Shown: positions 24,194-33,090 of the stretch, piece by piece
Numbering within the stretch: the stretch's first letter is position 1
Layout: every line of letters begins with the position of its first letter
Source of the DNA: an uncultured Chthonomonadaceae bacterium
GTDB lineage: Bacteria; Armatimonadota; Fimbriimonadia; Fimbriimonadales; Fimbriimonadaceae
Assembly (NCBI GenBank): GCA_946479035.1
Contig: CAMLDW010000019.1
Location: forward strand, 1-45,671
Direction: 5' to 3'
DNA: 45,671 bases
The notes under the pieces: generated by a model
The model's database searches: none
Told to the model about the DNA's origin: nothing
Seen by the model: the letters and a program-made list of their open reading frames with translations, nothing else
Position numbers and translations under genes: made by a program

Positions 24194-24248
24194 AAACCGA
24201 CAATTGAAGTATAACTTGTCCAGGCCCGGAAGTTAGCCCCCCAACGCC

Positions 24249-24794
24249 ATGGCCCAAGCAGATTTCACGGAAGAACCGGTAGTTGCCGAAGGCCAGCCCG
24301 AGCAGACAGAGCCCGCTGCCTCGACCAAGCGTCCCACGCGCAAGACGGTCATCTACACCGGCTTTGGCGGGTTCCTGCTCTTCTTGCTCGCCGTCTCAGT
24401 CTTCTTCTACTACAACTTCAAGACCGTCGAGGTCGAAGGCAACTCGATGGAGCCGACGCTCAAACCGGGACAAAGGCTCCTCGTTTGCAAGGCGTATTGG
24501 CTCGTCGGGCAAATCAAGGACGGCGACATCGTCGTCATCAACAACCCGTTCGAGCGGAACGAAGTCATCATTAAGCGCGTTTACCGCACGCAGGGCGAGA
24601 CCGTCGACCTGCAGAACGTGCCGGACTCCTGGGACGTTACGCAGGGCCAATACGTGGTTCCTCAGGGTACGATCTTCGTGCTGGGTGACAATCCGGCGGT
24701 GTCTCAGGACAGTCGGTTCTACGGCCCGTTCGATTCGTCCTCTGTGATCGGAAAAGTGGTCGTCGTGCAGTCTGCGCTCGGGACGTCCGACTGA
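24249..24794 (+). CDS. lepB: Signal peptidase I
   Basis: Membrane serine protease that removes Sec signal peptides outside the inner membrane. The 181-residue protein has an acidic tail, one transmembrane helix (~33-54), the catalytic serine S66 in GNSMEPTL, the lysine general base K109 in IIKRVYR and the GDN...SQDSR box. It is the short single-helix form. The ATG at 24249 is divergent from the DUF4446 gene. Window proteins with Sec signals (M48 protease, cyclophilin, deiodinase-like protein) are plausible substrates. Confidence 0.95.
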   Translation: MAQADFTEEPVVAEGQPEQTEPAASTKRPTRKTVIYTGFGGFLLFLLAVSVFFYYNFKTVEVEGNSMEPTLKPGQRLLVCKAYWLVGQIKDGDIVVINNPFERNEVIIKRVYRTQGETVDLQNVPDSWDVTQGQYVVPQGTIFVLGDNPAVSQDSRFYGPFDSSSVIGKVVVVQSALGTSD

Positions 24795-24828
24795 TCCGGC
24801 CCGTAGATGGTCCGTCCCTTTTTTTGAA

Positions 24829-25326
24829 ATGCGGCGTTTCCCCTGTGGCCAATACGGCAAACAGCGGCTGGAGTTCTTCCCGGCCCCCTTTCGTGCGCCC
24901 CTCCGCGCGTTCGCCGCTCTCGTCTTTCCGTGGAAGGGCGACGAAGTGCTCGTGTGCAACATCGAGGACCGCGGCTGGTGCATCCCTAGCGGACGGGTCG
25001 AGCCCAACGAGAGCTCGCTCGACGCCGCGATCCGCGAAGCGAAGGAGGAGGCGGGCGCCGTGCTCAAGGAGATCCACTACATCGGTTGCTACCGCGTAAC
25101 GCAGCGCGACGAGGTGCGCTGGGCAGACGTCTACGCCGCCAACGTGGAGGGCCTCACCGACCTCGACCCCGCGTTCGAATCGATGGGCAGGCAGTTCGTG
25201 ACGACGGACCAGCTTCCGGGCATCTACCACCTGTGGAACGAGCTCACCGAGGCCGTCTTTGAGCAGTCAAAGCGCGTGCTGCAAAGGCACGAGTCGACCA
25301 AGGACAGCTTTGACTGCGGCAACTGA
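24829..25326 (+). CDS. Nudix hydrolase
   Basis: A 165-residue protein with a complete Nudix box G55-x5-E61-x7-R69-E70-x-x-E73-E74-x-G76, which binds a divalent metal and cleaves nucleoside diphosphates linked to another moiety. Substrate cannot be deduced; the aromatic C-terminal part (YRVTQRDEVRWADVYAANV) is like diphosphoinositol or nucleotide-sanitising members. The ATG at 24829 lies 34 bases after lepB on the same strand, suggesting co-transcription. It converges on purF with a 12-base gap. Confidence 0.88.
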   Translation: MRRFPCGQYGKQRLEFFPAPFRAPLRAFAALVFPWKGDEVLVCNIEDRGWCIPSGRVEPNESSLDAAIREAKEEAGAVLKEIHYIGCYRVTQRDEVRWADVYAANVEGLTDLDPAFESMGRQFVTTDQLPGIYHLWNELTEAVFEQSKRVLQRHESTKDSFDCGN

Positions 25327-25338
25327 GGCCGCACGCGC

Positions 25339-26811
25339 CTATTCCAGACCGGTCAGCGTCATCTGTCCGCGCGTGACCACGCCGATCTCGCCGACGTCCG
25401 GAGGCTGTTCGAAGGCCAGCTTCGTCAGGTCGGCCGGCACTGGGATCGGATACTCGCCGTTGAAGCAGGCGAGGCAGAAGCCGCTCTTCTCGCCCCCCAC
25501 CGCCCGCACGGTCCCTTCGATCGAGAGGTACCCCAGCGTCGTCGCGCCAAGGTGCTTGCGTATCTCTTCGACCGTCCACTTCGCGGCGGCCAGTTCTCCC
25601 TTGCTCGCCATGTCGATGCCGTAAAAGCACGGAAACTTGATGGGCGGAGCCGTGATGCGCACGTGCACCTCTTTCGCGCCCGAGTCGAACAGCATCTTCA
25701 CAATCTGCTTCGTCGTCGTCGCGCGCACGATCGAGTCGTCCACGACCACCAGCCTCTTGCCCTCGATCTTCTCGATGATCGGTGTGAGCTTCATGCGCAC
25801 GCCCATCTCACGCATCCGCTGGTCCGGCTGGATAAAAGTCCGATGGATGTACCGGCTCTTCATCATCCCCTCCTGGAACGGGATGCCCGAGACGCGGCTA
25901 AAGCCGATCGCGGCAGGGATCCCGCTGTCCGGCACCGGCACGACTAGGTCGGCCACGGCCGGCTGCTCCCTTGCGAGCTCCTCTCCCATCCTCTCGCGCG
26001 CGACATAGAGCGACGTGCCTTGCATATGGCTGTCGGGACGCGCAAAGTAGATGAACTCGAACATGCACATCGATGGCTTTTCGGTCTTGTGCGCCTGATG
26101 GTATCGGATTCCGTCGGCGTCGATCACCGCCATCTCGCCGGGCGCAAGCTCGCGCTCCACTGTTGCGTTGACCGGCCCGAACGCGCACGACTCGCTCGCA
26201 AGCATGTAGCTTTCGCCCAGCCGGCCCGCTACCAGCGGGCGAACTCCGTAAGGGTCGCGGAACCCGATGACCCTGTTCGGCGTCAGCACGATCACGCTGT
26301 AGGCGCCCTTGAGGCGCTTCATCACCTCCTCCACGGCGTTCTCGACTCCCCGCGCCATATTGATGACGAGCAGCCGCGCGATGATCTCGCTGTCCGCGGT
26401 GGTGTCGAAGCGCTCGCCCTGCTCCTCCATCTCCTTGCGAAGTTCGCGCGCGTTGATCAGGTTGCCGTTGTGCGCGACCGCGATCTCGCCCGTCGTGCTG
26501 GTGCAAAAGATCGGCTGCGCGTTGCGCAGCACGCTCGAGCCGCTGGTGCTGTACCGGTTGTGCCCGATCGCGAGCGAGCCAGGAAGGGACTGCAGGATCT
26601 CTTCGGTGAACACCTGGCTGACCAGGCCCATGTCCTTGTGCATCTTGACGGCGCCGCCGTCGCTCACCGCGATGCCCGCAGACTCCTGCCCCCTGTGCTG
26701 CAGCGCAAACAGAGCGAAGAACGCAAGGCGCGCCGCGTCTCCGTCCGGCGCGCGCAGACCTACGACCCCGCACTCCTCTTTGGCGCGGTCGTCGTGCCAG
26801 GCGTCGGACAT
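25339..26811 (-). CDS. purF: Amidophosphoribosyltransferase, Fe-S and propeptide type
   Basis: First committed step of purine synthesis: glutamine plus PRPP to phosphoribosylamine. The 490-residue protein begins MSDAWHDDRAKEECGVVG; the catalytic cysteine is C14, so a 13-residue propeptide must be removed as in Bacillus-type enzymes. The four cluster cysteines are visible in MCMFEFIYF, FPCFYGIDM and GFCLACFNGEYP (two). The PRPP loop is RLVVVDDSIVRATTTKQI. I start at 26811, where a TATACT box lies 6 nt before the ATG with no Shine-Dalgarno sequence; the open frame extends upstream but not with family sequence. Divergent from the TMEM14-like gene. Confidence 0.97.
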   Translation of the reverse strand: MSDAWHDDRAKEECGVVGLRAPDGDAARLAFFALFALQHRGQESAGIAVSDGGAVKMHKDMGLVSQVFTEEILQSLPGSLAIGHNRYSTSGSSVLRNAQPIFCTSTTGEIAVAHNGNLINARELRKEMEEQGERFDTTADSEIIARLLVINMARGVENAVEEVMKRLKGAYSVIVLTPNRVIGFRDPYGVRPLVAGRLGESYMLASESCAFGPVNATVERELAPGEMAVIDADGIRYHQAHKTEKPSMCMFEFIYFARPDSHMQGTSLYVARERMGEELAREQPAVADLVVPVPDSGIPAAIGFSRVSGIPFQEGMMKSRYIHRTFIQPDQRMREMGVRMKLTPIIEKIEGKRLVVVDDSIVRATTTKQIVKMLFDSGAKEVHVRITAPPIKFPCFYGIDMASKGELAAAKWTVEEIRKHLGATTLGYLSIEGTVRAVGGEKSGFCLACFNGEYPIPVPADLTKLAFEQPPDVGEIGVVTRGQMTLTGLE

Positions 26812-26860
26812 AGGACTAGTATATCCGCTGCCATTCGCCCCTCCACGGTAGCCTATAGGC

Positions 26861-27211
26861 ATGACTACGGCGAAGTCGGCGATGCTGGTCTACGGCCTGG
26901 CGATGATCGCGATGGGGGTGCACGGCACGGTGGTCGCGCACGAGTGGATGTCGCTTGCGGGCGGGGGCGGCATGGGTCTCGTCGTGCTGCTCGCGCTTTT
27001 CATGTCGCTCAAGATGGCGAGCCCCCGCGCCGGCTACATCCTCGCGGCGCTCGTGGCGCTCGCAGGGATTGGGATGTTCCTGCCCAAGTACCTAAGGGTG
27101 GACGGCAAGCCGTACCCGCACCTCGTCATCGTCGTTCTCTCCGCCCTGCTCGTCCTCTTCTTGTTCGGCGGCCACCTCGGCGCGGTTTTGGCCAAGAAGC
27201 GGACCGCCTAG
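26861..27211 (+). CDS. TMEM14/UPF0136-like small membrane protein
   Basis: A 116-residue protein with four hydrophobic segments (about residues 6-25, 33-50, 56-75 and 88-108) separated by short glycine-rich or basic turns (AGGGGMGL, PKYLRVDGKPYPH). Layout resembles the TMEM14 family, whose bacterial members have no firm role. A TAGCCT box (26849-26854) lies 6 nt before the ATG and no ribosome-binding site is visible. The stop overlaps that of the convergent ygfZ gene. Confidence 0.7.
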   Translation: MTTAKSAMLVYGLAMIAMGVHGTVVAHEWMSLAGGGGMGLVVLLALFMSLKMASPRAGYILAALVALAGIGMFLPKYLRVDGKPYPHLVIVVLSALLVLFLFGGHLGAVLAKKRTA

Positions 27212-28086
27212 CGCAAGAACGGCATTTCGACGACCTCGCATTCGACTCCTGCGGCGACGACGCGGGTTCCGGCAGCCGTCGCCTCGTTGCGGAGCGTCGC
27301 CGACGCGACCTGCCCGAACGCCGGGCTCAGCGCCGCACGGTGAACGGTTCCGACCTCTTTCCCGCCCAGGGTCACTTTCGCTCCGGGCTTGATCTCGGCA
27401 TCGCCGCGTAATCCGACCCAAGTCCTGTTCGTGTGCCCGCGCGACCTGATCCGCATCAGCACTTCCTGCCCCGTATAGCAGCCTTTCGTGTAGCTGACGT
27501 GAGTGGAATCGAAGCTCGGGCCAAGCTCGGGCGGCAGGGTCTTCTCGTTTGCGTCGCGGCCTGTCAGGGGTACGCCGGCTTCGAGCGTCGCAAGCTCAAA
27601 CCCGTCTTGCGAAAGATGTTCGGCACCGGCTGCTTGGCTCAGTGGCAGCTCAAAGCCACCGGAGCCTGTGCGGTCCGAGGGCAGCGACCCAGGTGTCGCA
27701 ACCGCCGACGGACCTTGGATGCAGGCGAACGCCTCTTCGATGCGCCGAAGAGAGACGTCCTCCAAAATGACCGTCCCTTCGACGCGCTCGATCAGCACTT
27801 CCGGCCTGTCCGTCGCAACGACAAGCGTCCCTCCGCGCACCCACGCCCGGCAGAGCGCCAAGAGCTGGCCCGTCGGCTTCGTCAGACAGAAGTCCAGCCA
27901 CGGCCGCCCCTCCAAGGACAGCACGTCGTTCGTACACTGCCCTTGCAGCCACTCGCGGTGGTCGCGGCCCGAAAGAACGAAGTACGTCATCCCCGAAAGC
28001 ACGACGCGCGCCTGCGAAAGCCGCAACGCGCGATACCCCGCCGGGGCCATACTCAAGTCGACGCCGCGCCAATCCACCACGCCCAT
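27208..28086 (-). CDS. ygfZ: YgfZ/GcvT-like folate-binding protein
   Basis: A 292-residue tetrahydrofolate-dependent protein that supports iron-sulfur cluster repair and assembly. The hallmark K-G-C-Y-x-G-Q-E is present (SYTKGCYTGQEVLMR), as is the N-terminal GcvT-like LSGRDHREWLQGQCTNDV. I start at ATG 28086; an in-frame ATG at 28107 would overlap the divergent gene. Only 13 bases separate its start from the ATG of the LmeA-like gene, so the promoters must lie within coding sequence. With Mrp/ApbC nearby, it is the second iron-sulfur-maintenance gene of the window. Confidence 0.9.
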   Translation of the reverse strand: MGVVDWRGVDLSMAPAGYRALRLSQARVVLSGMTYFVLSGRDHREWLQGQCTNDVLSLEGRPWLDFCLTKPTGQLLALCRAWVRGGTLVVATDRPEVLIERVEGTVILEDVSLRRIEEAFACIQGPSAVATPGSLPSDRTGSGGFELPLSQAAGAEHLSQDGFELATLEAGVPLTGRDANEKTLPPELGPSFDSTHVSYTKGCYTGQEVLMRIRSRGHTNRTWVGLRGDAEIKPGAKVTLGGKEVGTVHRAALSPAFGQVASATLRNEATAAGTRVVAAGVECEVVEMPFLR

Positions 28087-28099
28087 TGTGCCACGCAAG

Positions 28100-28915
28100 A
28101 TGAACACGCTCCTCCCCTTCGCCCTGCTTGCGCTCGGGCTCGGTTACGCCGACCACCAGATAGCGACCTTCGAGCGCGCTGCGGCCAACGAGATCAGTTC
28201 CAACCTCTCCGGAGAAGGCAGGACCGTCAAGGTCGAGGCAGTTCCGGACGGGATCGCCATCGTGAGCGGCGGGCTGGCGAGCGCGACCATCTCCGCAGAC
28301 CACTTCTCTCTCAAGGAGCTTCCCTTCTTCACCGAGCCCTGGCGGTCCAAGGCGGGCCGCCTCCGCGAACTGCGCCTCCGGCTCACGGACTTCGACCTGC
28401 GCGGGCTCCGCGTCGCGGAGCTGCACGCGGACATACCCGACTGCCGATACGACTTCGGCCTTGCCAAAAGGAAGAAGGCGTTCCGCATCTCGAAGAGCGG
28501 CGAGGGCACCGGCTGGGTCAAGGTCGACGAGGCGGCGCTCGCCGACTACATCGACGCCAAGTACGCCGAAGTCAAGTCCTGCAACGTCCGCGTCTTCAAC
28601 GACGTCGTTTGGGTCGAAGGGTATGGCGAGTTCCTCATAGTCAGTTCCAAGTTCGAGATCATCGCCAAGCTAAAGCCCGTGGAAGGCACAAAGCTGGAAC
28701 TGACCGACGCCAAGATCTACTTCGACTGGGTGCGCGCCGAGCCCGCCGCCGCCAAGGTCCTCCTCGACCTCCTCAACCCGGTCGTCGACCTCTATTCCGG
28801 GCTCGGCCTGTTCGACGCCATCTCGGTCACAGACGTCCGCCTGCGCGACGGCTTCGTCCTAGCCAGCGGAAAGACGAGAGTCCCCATAAAGCCCACAAGC
28901 CCGCCCGACCGATAA
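28100..28915 (+). CDS. DUF2993 (LmeA-like) lipid-binding protein, exported
   Basis: A 271-residue protein with a short signal sequence (MNTLLPFALLALGLGYA) and the DUF2993 pattern: LPFFTEPWRSK, LRLRLTDFDLRGLRVAEL and LTDAKIYFDWVRAEPAA. Members such as mycobacterial LmeA bind phospholipid in the periplasm and affect envelope glycolipids. The ATG at 28100 is chosen because a signal peptide starts there, though the frame is open further upstream. It is followed after 9 bases by another exported protein of unknown function, and is divergent from ygfZ. Confidence 0.75.
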   Translation: MNTLLPFALLALGLGYADHQIATFERAAANEISSNLSGEGRTVKVEAVPDGIAIVSGGLASATISADHFSLKELPFFTEPWRSKAGRLRELRLRLTDFDLRGLRVAELHADIPDCRYDFGLAKRKKAFRISKSGEGTGWVKVDEAALADYIDAKYAEVKSCNVRVFNDVVWVEGYGEFLIVSSKFEIIAKLKPVEGTKLELTDAKIYFDWVRAEPAAAKVLLDLLNPVVDLYSGLGLFDAISVTDVRLRDGFVLASGKTRVPIKPTSPPDR

Positions 28916-28924
28916 TCCGAGTGC

Positions 28925-29665
28925 ATGCTCGCCGCGTTCGCCCTCTGCGCAGCCACCGCGTTCCCCGAATCACCGCTCGTCGACCAGGTCGCGATGGGGC
29001 GGAAGATCGCGACCGCAGGGCGCCAGATCAGCCTCGCCGACGTCTTCGGCGCGCGTGAGCCGCGCAGCACGTTCAACGGGGTCTGGGGCAACGAGCGCCA
29101 AGTCATCGGATGGTGGGCGAACGGATACATTCAGCGCCCGGTCGAGTTCGCCGTGTGGCTCTCGCCCGCGCTGCTCTCGCGCTGGCTCGGGTTCCTCTCT
29201 GCGCGCGAATACTGGGACGACGGCGAGCTGACAGCACGCTGGAAGTCGATCGCGGCGCAGGTCAAGGACCGCCGCTACTTCGTCGTGCAGCTCACAGCGT
29301 TCCCGAAGATGCCGCTCTACGGCGTCGGCGACTACGAGCTCACGAGCCCGGAAGAGATCGAGGACGTGCGCTTCGTCTACACCGCCGGCGGCAAGTCGCA
29401 GCGCATGCAGGCGGCAAGGCTGGCCGCGTGGCAGTCGCGCGAGCGCGAAGACCTCGAGGGCTTCCCTTGGTGGCAACAGATCGAATTCGGCGATCAACTG
29501 ACGGGCGAGTTCGAGAACGGCGCAAGAGAGGAGCCGCTCTGCGTCGGAGACTACTACCGCGCGTGGTACCTCGCATGGGTCGAGGGTGCCGACGAGGACC
29601 TGTTCCAAGTGCGGGTGCTGAGCCGGCGCAAAGAGCGCGCCGCTTTCTTCACGGCTTCCAAGTGA
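28925..29665 (+). CDS. Exported protein of unknown function
   Basis: A 246-residue protein with a likely signal peptide (LAAFALCAATAFP, residues 2-14). The mature part is rich in tryptophan and tyrosine (NGVWGNERQVIGWWANGYIQ, EYWDDGELTARWK) with no cysteine-rich or catalytic motif that I recognise. It follows the LmeA-like gene by 9 bases and is probably in the same operon, suggesting an envelope role. The last 17 bases overlap the convergent dihydroorotase gene. Confidence 0.75.
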   Translation: MLAAFALCAATAFPESPLVDQVAMGRKIATAGRQISLADVFGAREPRSTFNGVWGNERQVIGWWANGYIQRPVEFAVWLSPALLSRWLGFLSAREYWDDGELTARWKSIAAQVKDRRYFVVQLTAFPKMPLYGVGDYELTSPEEIEDVRFVYTAGGKSQRMQAARLAAWQSREREDLEGFPWWQQIEFGDQLTGEFENGAREEPLCVGDYYRAWYLAWVEGADEDLFQVRVLSRRKERAAFFTASK

Positions 29666-30986
29666 ACTCGGCCATCCGCCCGACGTGAGCGTGGTCGGGC
29701 CGCGAGTCTCGGACCGCCACACGCCCGTGCACGACCGTGTGCACCGGTCTCCCTTTCAGCTCTCTTCCCTCGAACGGGCTCCATCCGCACTTGCTCTTGA
29801 TCCACTCCCTTTCCACGAGCTGCGCCCCGTCGGGATCGACGATCGCAAGGTCCGCGTCAAAGCCCGGTGCAATGCTTCCCTTCCCTTTCAAGCCATAGAG
29901 CTGAGCGGGCCGCTCGCAAGCCATTCGCACGACCTTTTCCAGCGTCAGTCTTCCCTGCGCGACAAAGTCCAGCAGGACGGGCAGGATCGTCTGCACGCCC
30001 GGCATCCCGCTCGGCGATTGCGGGTAAGGGCGCGCCTTCTCTTCCAGCGTGTGCGGCGCGTGGTCGCTGCCGAAGACGTCGAACAGGTCCTTGTCGAGCG
30101 CGTCCCAGAGCGCGAGCCGATGCTCCTCCGCCCGGATCGGCGGGTTCATTTGGATGAGCGTCCCGAGCGACTCGTAGTCCCTGTCCGAGAAAGTCAGGTG
30201 CTGCGGCGTCACCTCGCACGTCACCGGCAGCCCGCGGTGCTTCGCCTCGCGCAAGACCGGCAGCTCGTCCAGCGTCGAGACGTGCAGGATGTGCACCGGC
30301 CTTCGCGTCTCCTCGCACAGCCGCACCATCTTCTCAGTGCAGAGCCTCGCCGCCTCCGCGTCGCGCACGAACGGGTGCTCGCGCACGTTCGGCTCGTCCG
30401 AAAGCAGCCTCTTGCGCTCGCGCAGCCGCGCCTCGTCCTCGGAGTGGACCGGGCACGGGCGGCGCCCGTTTTGCAGCACGCGCCTCAGCAGCTCCTCGTC
30501 CTCGACCAACAGCGTCCCCGTCGAGCTGCCCGCAAAGATCTTGACCCCGGGCGTGCCCGGCAGCATCTCCATGCGAGCAAGGTCCTCGACGTTCCCAGAA
30601 GATGCGCCGATGAAGAACGCGTAGTTCGCCCACGAGGTCTGGTTGGCGCGCTCGAGCTTGTCCGCGAGCGAGTCCTGAGTCGTGGTCGGCGGGTCCGTGT
30701 TGGGCATCTCGAAGTAAGTCGTGACGCCGCCCATCACCGCCGAGAGCGATCCGTGCTCGATGTCCTCCTTGTGCGTCAGCCCCGGCTCGCGAAAGTGGAC
30801 CTGCGTGTCGATCGCGCCCGGCAGCACGTACAGCCCGCCCGCGTCCAACGTCTCTGCGGATGCGATGTCAGAGAGCTCGCCGACCGCGACGATCTTCCCG
30901 TCGACGATCCCAACGTCCGCACGGCTCCGTCCGGAAGATGAGACGACTGTGCCCCCACGAACGATCAGGTCGAACCGAGCCGGCAT
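29649..30986 (-). CDS. pyrC: Dihydroorotase, class with Q-x-H metal motif
   Basis: Cyclic amidohydrolase of pyrimidine synthesis (carbamoyl aspartate to dihydroorotate). The 445-residue protein has DTQVHFREPG, THKEDIEHGSLSAVMGGVTT, EMPNTDPP, the probable metal-bridging lysine in VKIFAGSSTG, HILHVST, VTCEVTPQHL and the GSDHAPHTLEEK site. The first histidine of the usual H-x-H is glutamine (Q62-V-H64), as in the DQVHFREPG group known from Bacteroidota, so it may bind metal differently; allantoinase is the alternative. I start at ATG 30986, with TATCCT (30994-30999) 7 nt upstream and no Shine-Dalgarno sequence. Confidence 0.88.
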   Translation of the reverse strand: MPARFDLIVRGGTVVSSSGRSRADVGIVDGKIVAVGELSDIASAETLDAGGLYVLPGAIDTQVHFREPGLTHKEDIEHGSLSAVMGGVTTYFEMPNTDPPTTTQDSLADKLERANQTSWANYAFFIGASSGNVEDLARMEMLPGTPGVKIFAGSSTGTLLVEDEELLRRVLQNGRRPCPVHSEDEARLRERKRLLSDEPNVREHPFVRDAEAARLCTEKMVRLCEETRRPVHILHVSTLDELPVLREAKHRGLPVTCEVTPQHLTFSDRDYESLGTLIQMNPPIRAEEHRLALWDALDKDLFDVFGSDHAPHTLEEKARPYPQSPSGMPGVQTILPVLLDFVAQGRLTLEKVVRMACERPAQLYGLKGKGSIAPGFDADLAIVDPDGAQLVEREWIKSKCGWSPFEGRELKGRPVHTVVHGRVAVRDSRPDHAHVGRMAEFTWKP

Positions 30987-31092
30987 CCCCGCTAGGATAC
31001 GCCCTTCGACCGGAACCCCGCCGACCCAGTGCCTTGTTGAACCTTGTGTGGCAGTCGCGATGCAGAGAGGGGAGTATGATCCTCCCCAGCCA

Positions 31093-31794
31093 ATGAGCCA
31101 GGTGCTGGACCCCGACGTCACCGTGATCGTCCCCGCGCTGAACGAGCAGGCCACGATCAAGGAGGTCGTGGACCGCCTGCTCGCGCTCAAGCTCAGTACG
31201 CAGGTCGTCGTGGTGGACGACGGCAGTACTGACGACACATCGGCGATCTTGGCCCGCTTCGGCGACAGCATCACCGTCGTCCGCAACGATTCGCCCAGCG
31301 GCAAAGGGATGGCGGTGCGGCGAGGGCTCGCGTTCGCGCACGGAAAGGTCGTCGTCATCCAGGACGCGGACCTCGAGTACTCGCCCGAAGAGATCCCAAA
31401 GCTGGCGCAGCACATCCTGGACGGCACCTACAATGTCGTCTACGGCACCCGCTTCGCGCACGGCATGCACGCGGGCATGGCGCTGCCCAACAAGCTCGTC
31501 AACGTCCTGCTGCGCGCAACCGTGCGGCTGCTCTACGGCCGCCGCATCACCGACGAGGCGACTTGCTACAAGGCGTTCAAGCGAGAACTGCTCGACGACA
31601 TGGAGCTGGAGTGCGTACGCTTCGAGTTCTGCCCCGAAGTCACGGCCAAGGCGATCCGCCTAGGCGAGTACATCCACGAAGAGCCGATCGCCTACGAGCC
31701 GCGCTCAAAAGAGGCCGGCAAGAAGATCCGCTGGACCGACGCGCCAGAGGCGTTCTGGACCCTGCTCAAGTACCGCTTCTGGCGCCCGCACTAG
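31093..31794 (+). CDS. Family 2 glycosyltransferase (dolichyl-phosphate-mannose type)
   Basis: A 233-residue GT-A fold transferase: VTVIVPALNEQATIKEVVDR, the nucleotide-sugar motif VVVVDDGSTDDT, the metal-binding VVIQDADLEYSPEE and YGTRFAHG. It resembles DPM1/UgtP-like enzymes that move a sugar to a polyprenyl phosphate, without the C-terminal membrane helices of some relatives. I use ATG 31093; TATGAT (31075-31080) sits 12 nt upstream. The gene is divergent from dihydroorotase and 56 bases upstream of gpmA on the same strand. Confidence 0.88.
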   Translation: MSQVLDPDVTVIVPALNEQATIKEVVDRLLALKLSTQVVVVDDGSTDDTSAILARFGDSITVVRNDSPSGKGMAVRRGLAFAHGKVVVIQDADLEYSPEEIPKLAQHILDGTYNVVYGTRFAHGMHAGMALPNKLVNVLLRATVRLLYGRRITDEATCYKAFKRELLDDMELECVRFEFCPEVTAKAIRLGEYIHEEPIAYEPRSKEAGKKIRWTDAPEAFWTLLKYRFWRPH

Positions 31795-31850
31795 GGAAGG
31801 AGGGCCATCCTCTTGGGAGGCGCCGCCGCGCCTCGGTATCCTCTCGCCCG

Positions 31851-32453
31851 ATGCCCAAGATCGTGCTCATCCGACACGGCCAGTCGCTCTGGAACCTCGA
31901 AAACCGCTTCACCGGATGGGTGGACGTGCCCCTCACGCAGCTGGGGGTCGAAGAGGCTGTGCAGGCCGCAGGCAAGATCAAGCACCTCCACTTCGACGTC
32001 GCCTACACGAGCGCCCTCAGTCGCGCACAGGACACCCTCAGCGCGATCATGCAGGCGAACAACCTCCAAGTCCCCGTCATCAAAGACGAGGCCCTCAACG
32101 AGCGCGACTACGGCGACCTTAGTGGCCTGAACAAAGAGGAGACCGCGCAAAGGTACGGCAAGGAGCAGGTCCATATCTGGCGCCGCAGCTACGACGTCGC
32201 ACCGCCGGGAGGCGAGTCGCTCAAGGACACGCGCGCGCGCACCCTTCCCTTTTTCGAGCGCTGCATCATGGGCGACGTGCGCCAGGGAAAGGACGTGCTC
32301 GTCGTCGCGCACGGCAACAGCAACCGCTCGATCGTCATGGCGCTGGAAGAACTGACCCCGGAGCAGATCGTCAAGGTCGAAATCGCCACCGGTGCGCCGT
32401 ACCTCTACGAAGTCACGAAGGAAGGCAAGCTGGTCTCTAAGCAAGAGCTCTGA
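31851..32453 (+). CDS. gpmA: 2,3-bisphosphoglycerate-dependent phosphoglycerate mutase
   Basis: Interconverts 3- and 2-phosphoglycerate in glycolysis. The phosphohistidine H9 lies in IRHGQSLWNLENRFTGW; ALNERDYGDLSGLNKEE, HIWRRSYDVAPPGGESLKDT and VVAHGNSNR are specific to this enzyme. At 200 residues it is shorter than the 230-250 of enteric GpmA, having lost C-terminal residues as in other compact bacterial forms. A TATCCT box (31837-31842) lies 8 nt before the ATG with no ribosome-binding site. Confidence 0.95.
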   Translation: MPKIVLIRHGQSLWNLENRFTGWVDVPLTQLGVEEAVQAAGKIKHLHFDVAYTSALSRAQDTLSAIMQANNLQVPVIKDEALNERDYGDLSGLNKEETAQRYGKEQVHIWRRSYDVAPPGGESLKDTRARTLPFFERCIMGDVRQGKDVLVVAHGNSNRSIVMALEELTPEQIVKVEIATGAPYLYEVTKEGKLVSKQEL

Positions 32454-32454
32454 C

Positions 32455-32507
32455 CCCTCCCCCGGCTTCGCACGTTTTCACAGGACAAAAAGTTGGTGCC
32501 GGGAGGG
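32455..32507. repeat. Inverted repeat between gpmA and cyclophilin gene
   Basis: Arms CCCTCCCCCGGC (32455-32466) and GCCGGGAGGG (32498-32507) pair over 10 bp with two bulged C residues, enclosing ACAGGAC. It lies between convergent genes and may serve as a two-way terminator. It resembles the element at 12902-12955 in arms, size and internal ACAGGAC. Confidence 0.45.
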
Positions 32508-32520
32508 AGCTGTGTGGAGC

Positions 32521-33078
32521 CTAGGGTGGGGCAGAGCCTTTCCGCCGCATCCATACGATCGGGTCCCCGCGGCGTATCGTCTTGATCTTCTCCAGCCCCA
32601 CCGTCACCCTTCCAAAAACGCAGTACTTGTGGTCCAGCCGCTTGTTGTCCTCCAGGTTGATGAAGAACTGGCTGTCGCCCGTCGCGCTCGCCGGCGATTC
32701 CAGCGCCATCCCCACGGTTCCAGGCTTGTGCGAGACGTCGTTGTCCTCGAACGGGATCGTCTTGCCGCTCCCGCCGTCGCCAAGCCCCTGGATCTCGCCG
32801 TAGGAGCCGACCGGCGCGGCAAGCGCCTCCTCGCGCGTCCAAGTCTTGCTCAGCGGGTCGCCCGCCTGCGCCACCCACTTGCTCACGACCCGGTGGAACA
32901 AGATCCCGTTGTAGAACTTGTGGTCCACGAGGTCGAGGAAGTGCGCCACCGTCTTTGGCGCCTTGTCCGAGAGCAGCTCGATCTCGAAAACCCCTCGCTG
33001 GTACACCATCATCTCCACGACCGGGTGCTCTTGTGGCAACGGTCCCACCAGGGCAAGGGCGACAAGAGCGCACAACAT
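32521..33078 (-). CDS. Peptidyl-prolyl cis-trans isomerase, cyclophilin type, exported
   Basis: A 185-residue cyclophilin with a short signal sequence (LCALVALALVGPLPQ). Seen: VFEIELLSDKAPKTVAHFL, FYNGILFHRVVSKWVAQAGDP (in part GILFHRVV) and GDSQFFINLEDNKRLDHKY with the active-site phenylalanine and glutamine. It should fold proline-containing proteins in the periplasm. TATGAT (33085-33090) sits 6 nt before the ATG with no Shine-Dalgarno sequence. A small membrane-protein gene ends 12 bases upstream. Confidence 0.92.
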   Translation of the reverse strand: MLCALVALALVGPLPQEHPVVEMMVYQRGVFEIELLSDKAPKTVAHFLDLVDHKFYNGILFHRVVSKWVAQAGDPLSKTWTREEALAAPVGSYGEIQGLGDGGSGKTIPFEDNDVSHKPGTVGMALESPASATGDSQFFINLEDNKRLDHKYCVFGRVTVGLEKIKTIRRGDPIVWMRRKGSAPP

Positions 33079-33090
33079 GCCCGGATCATA

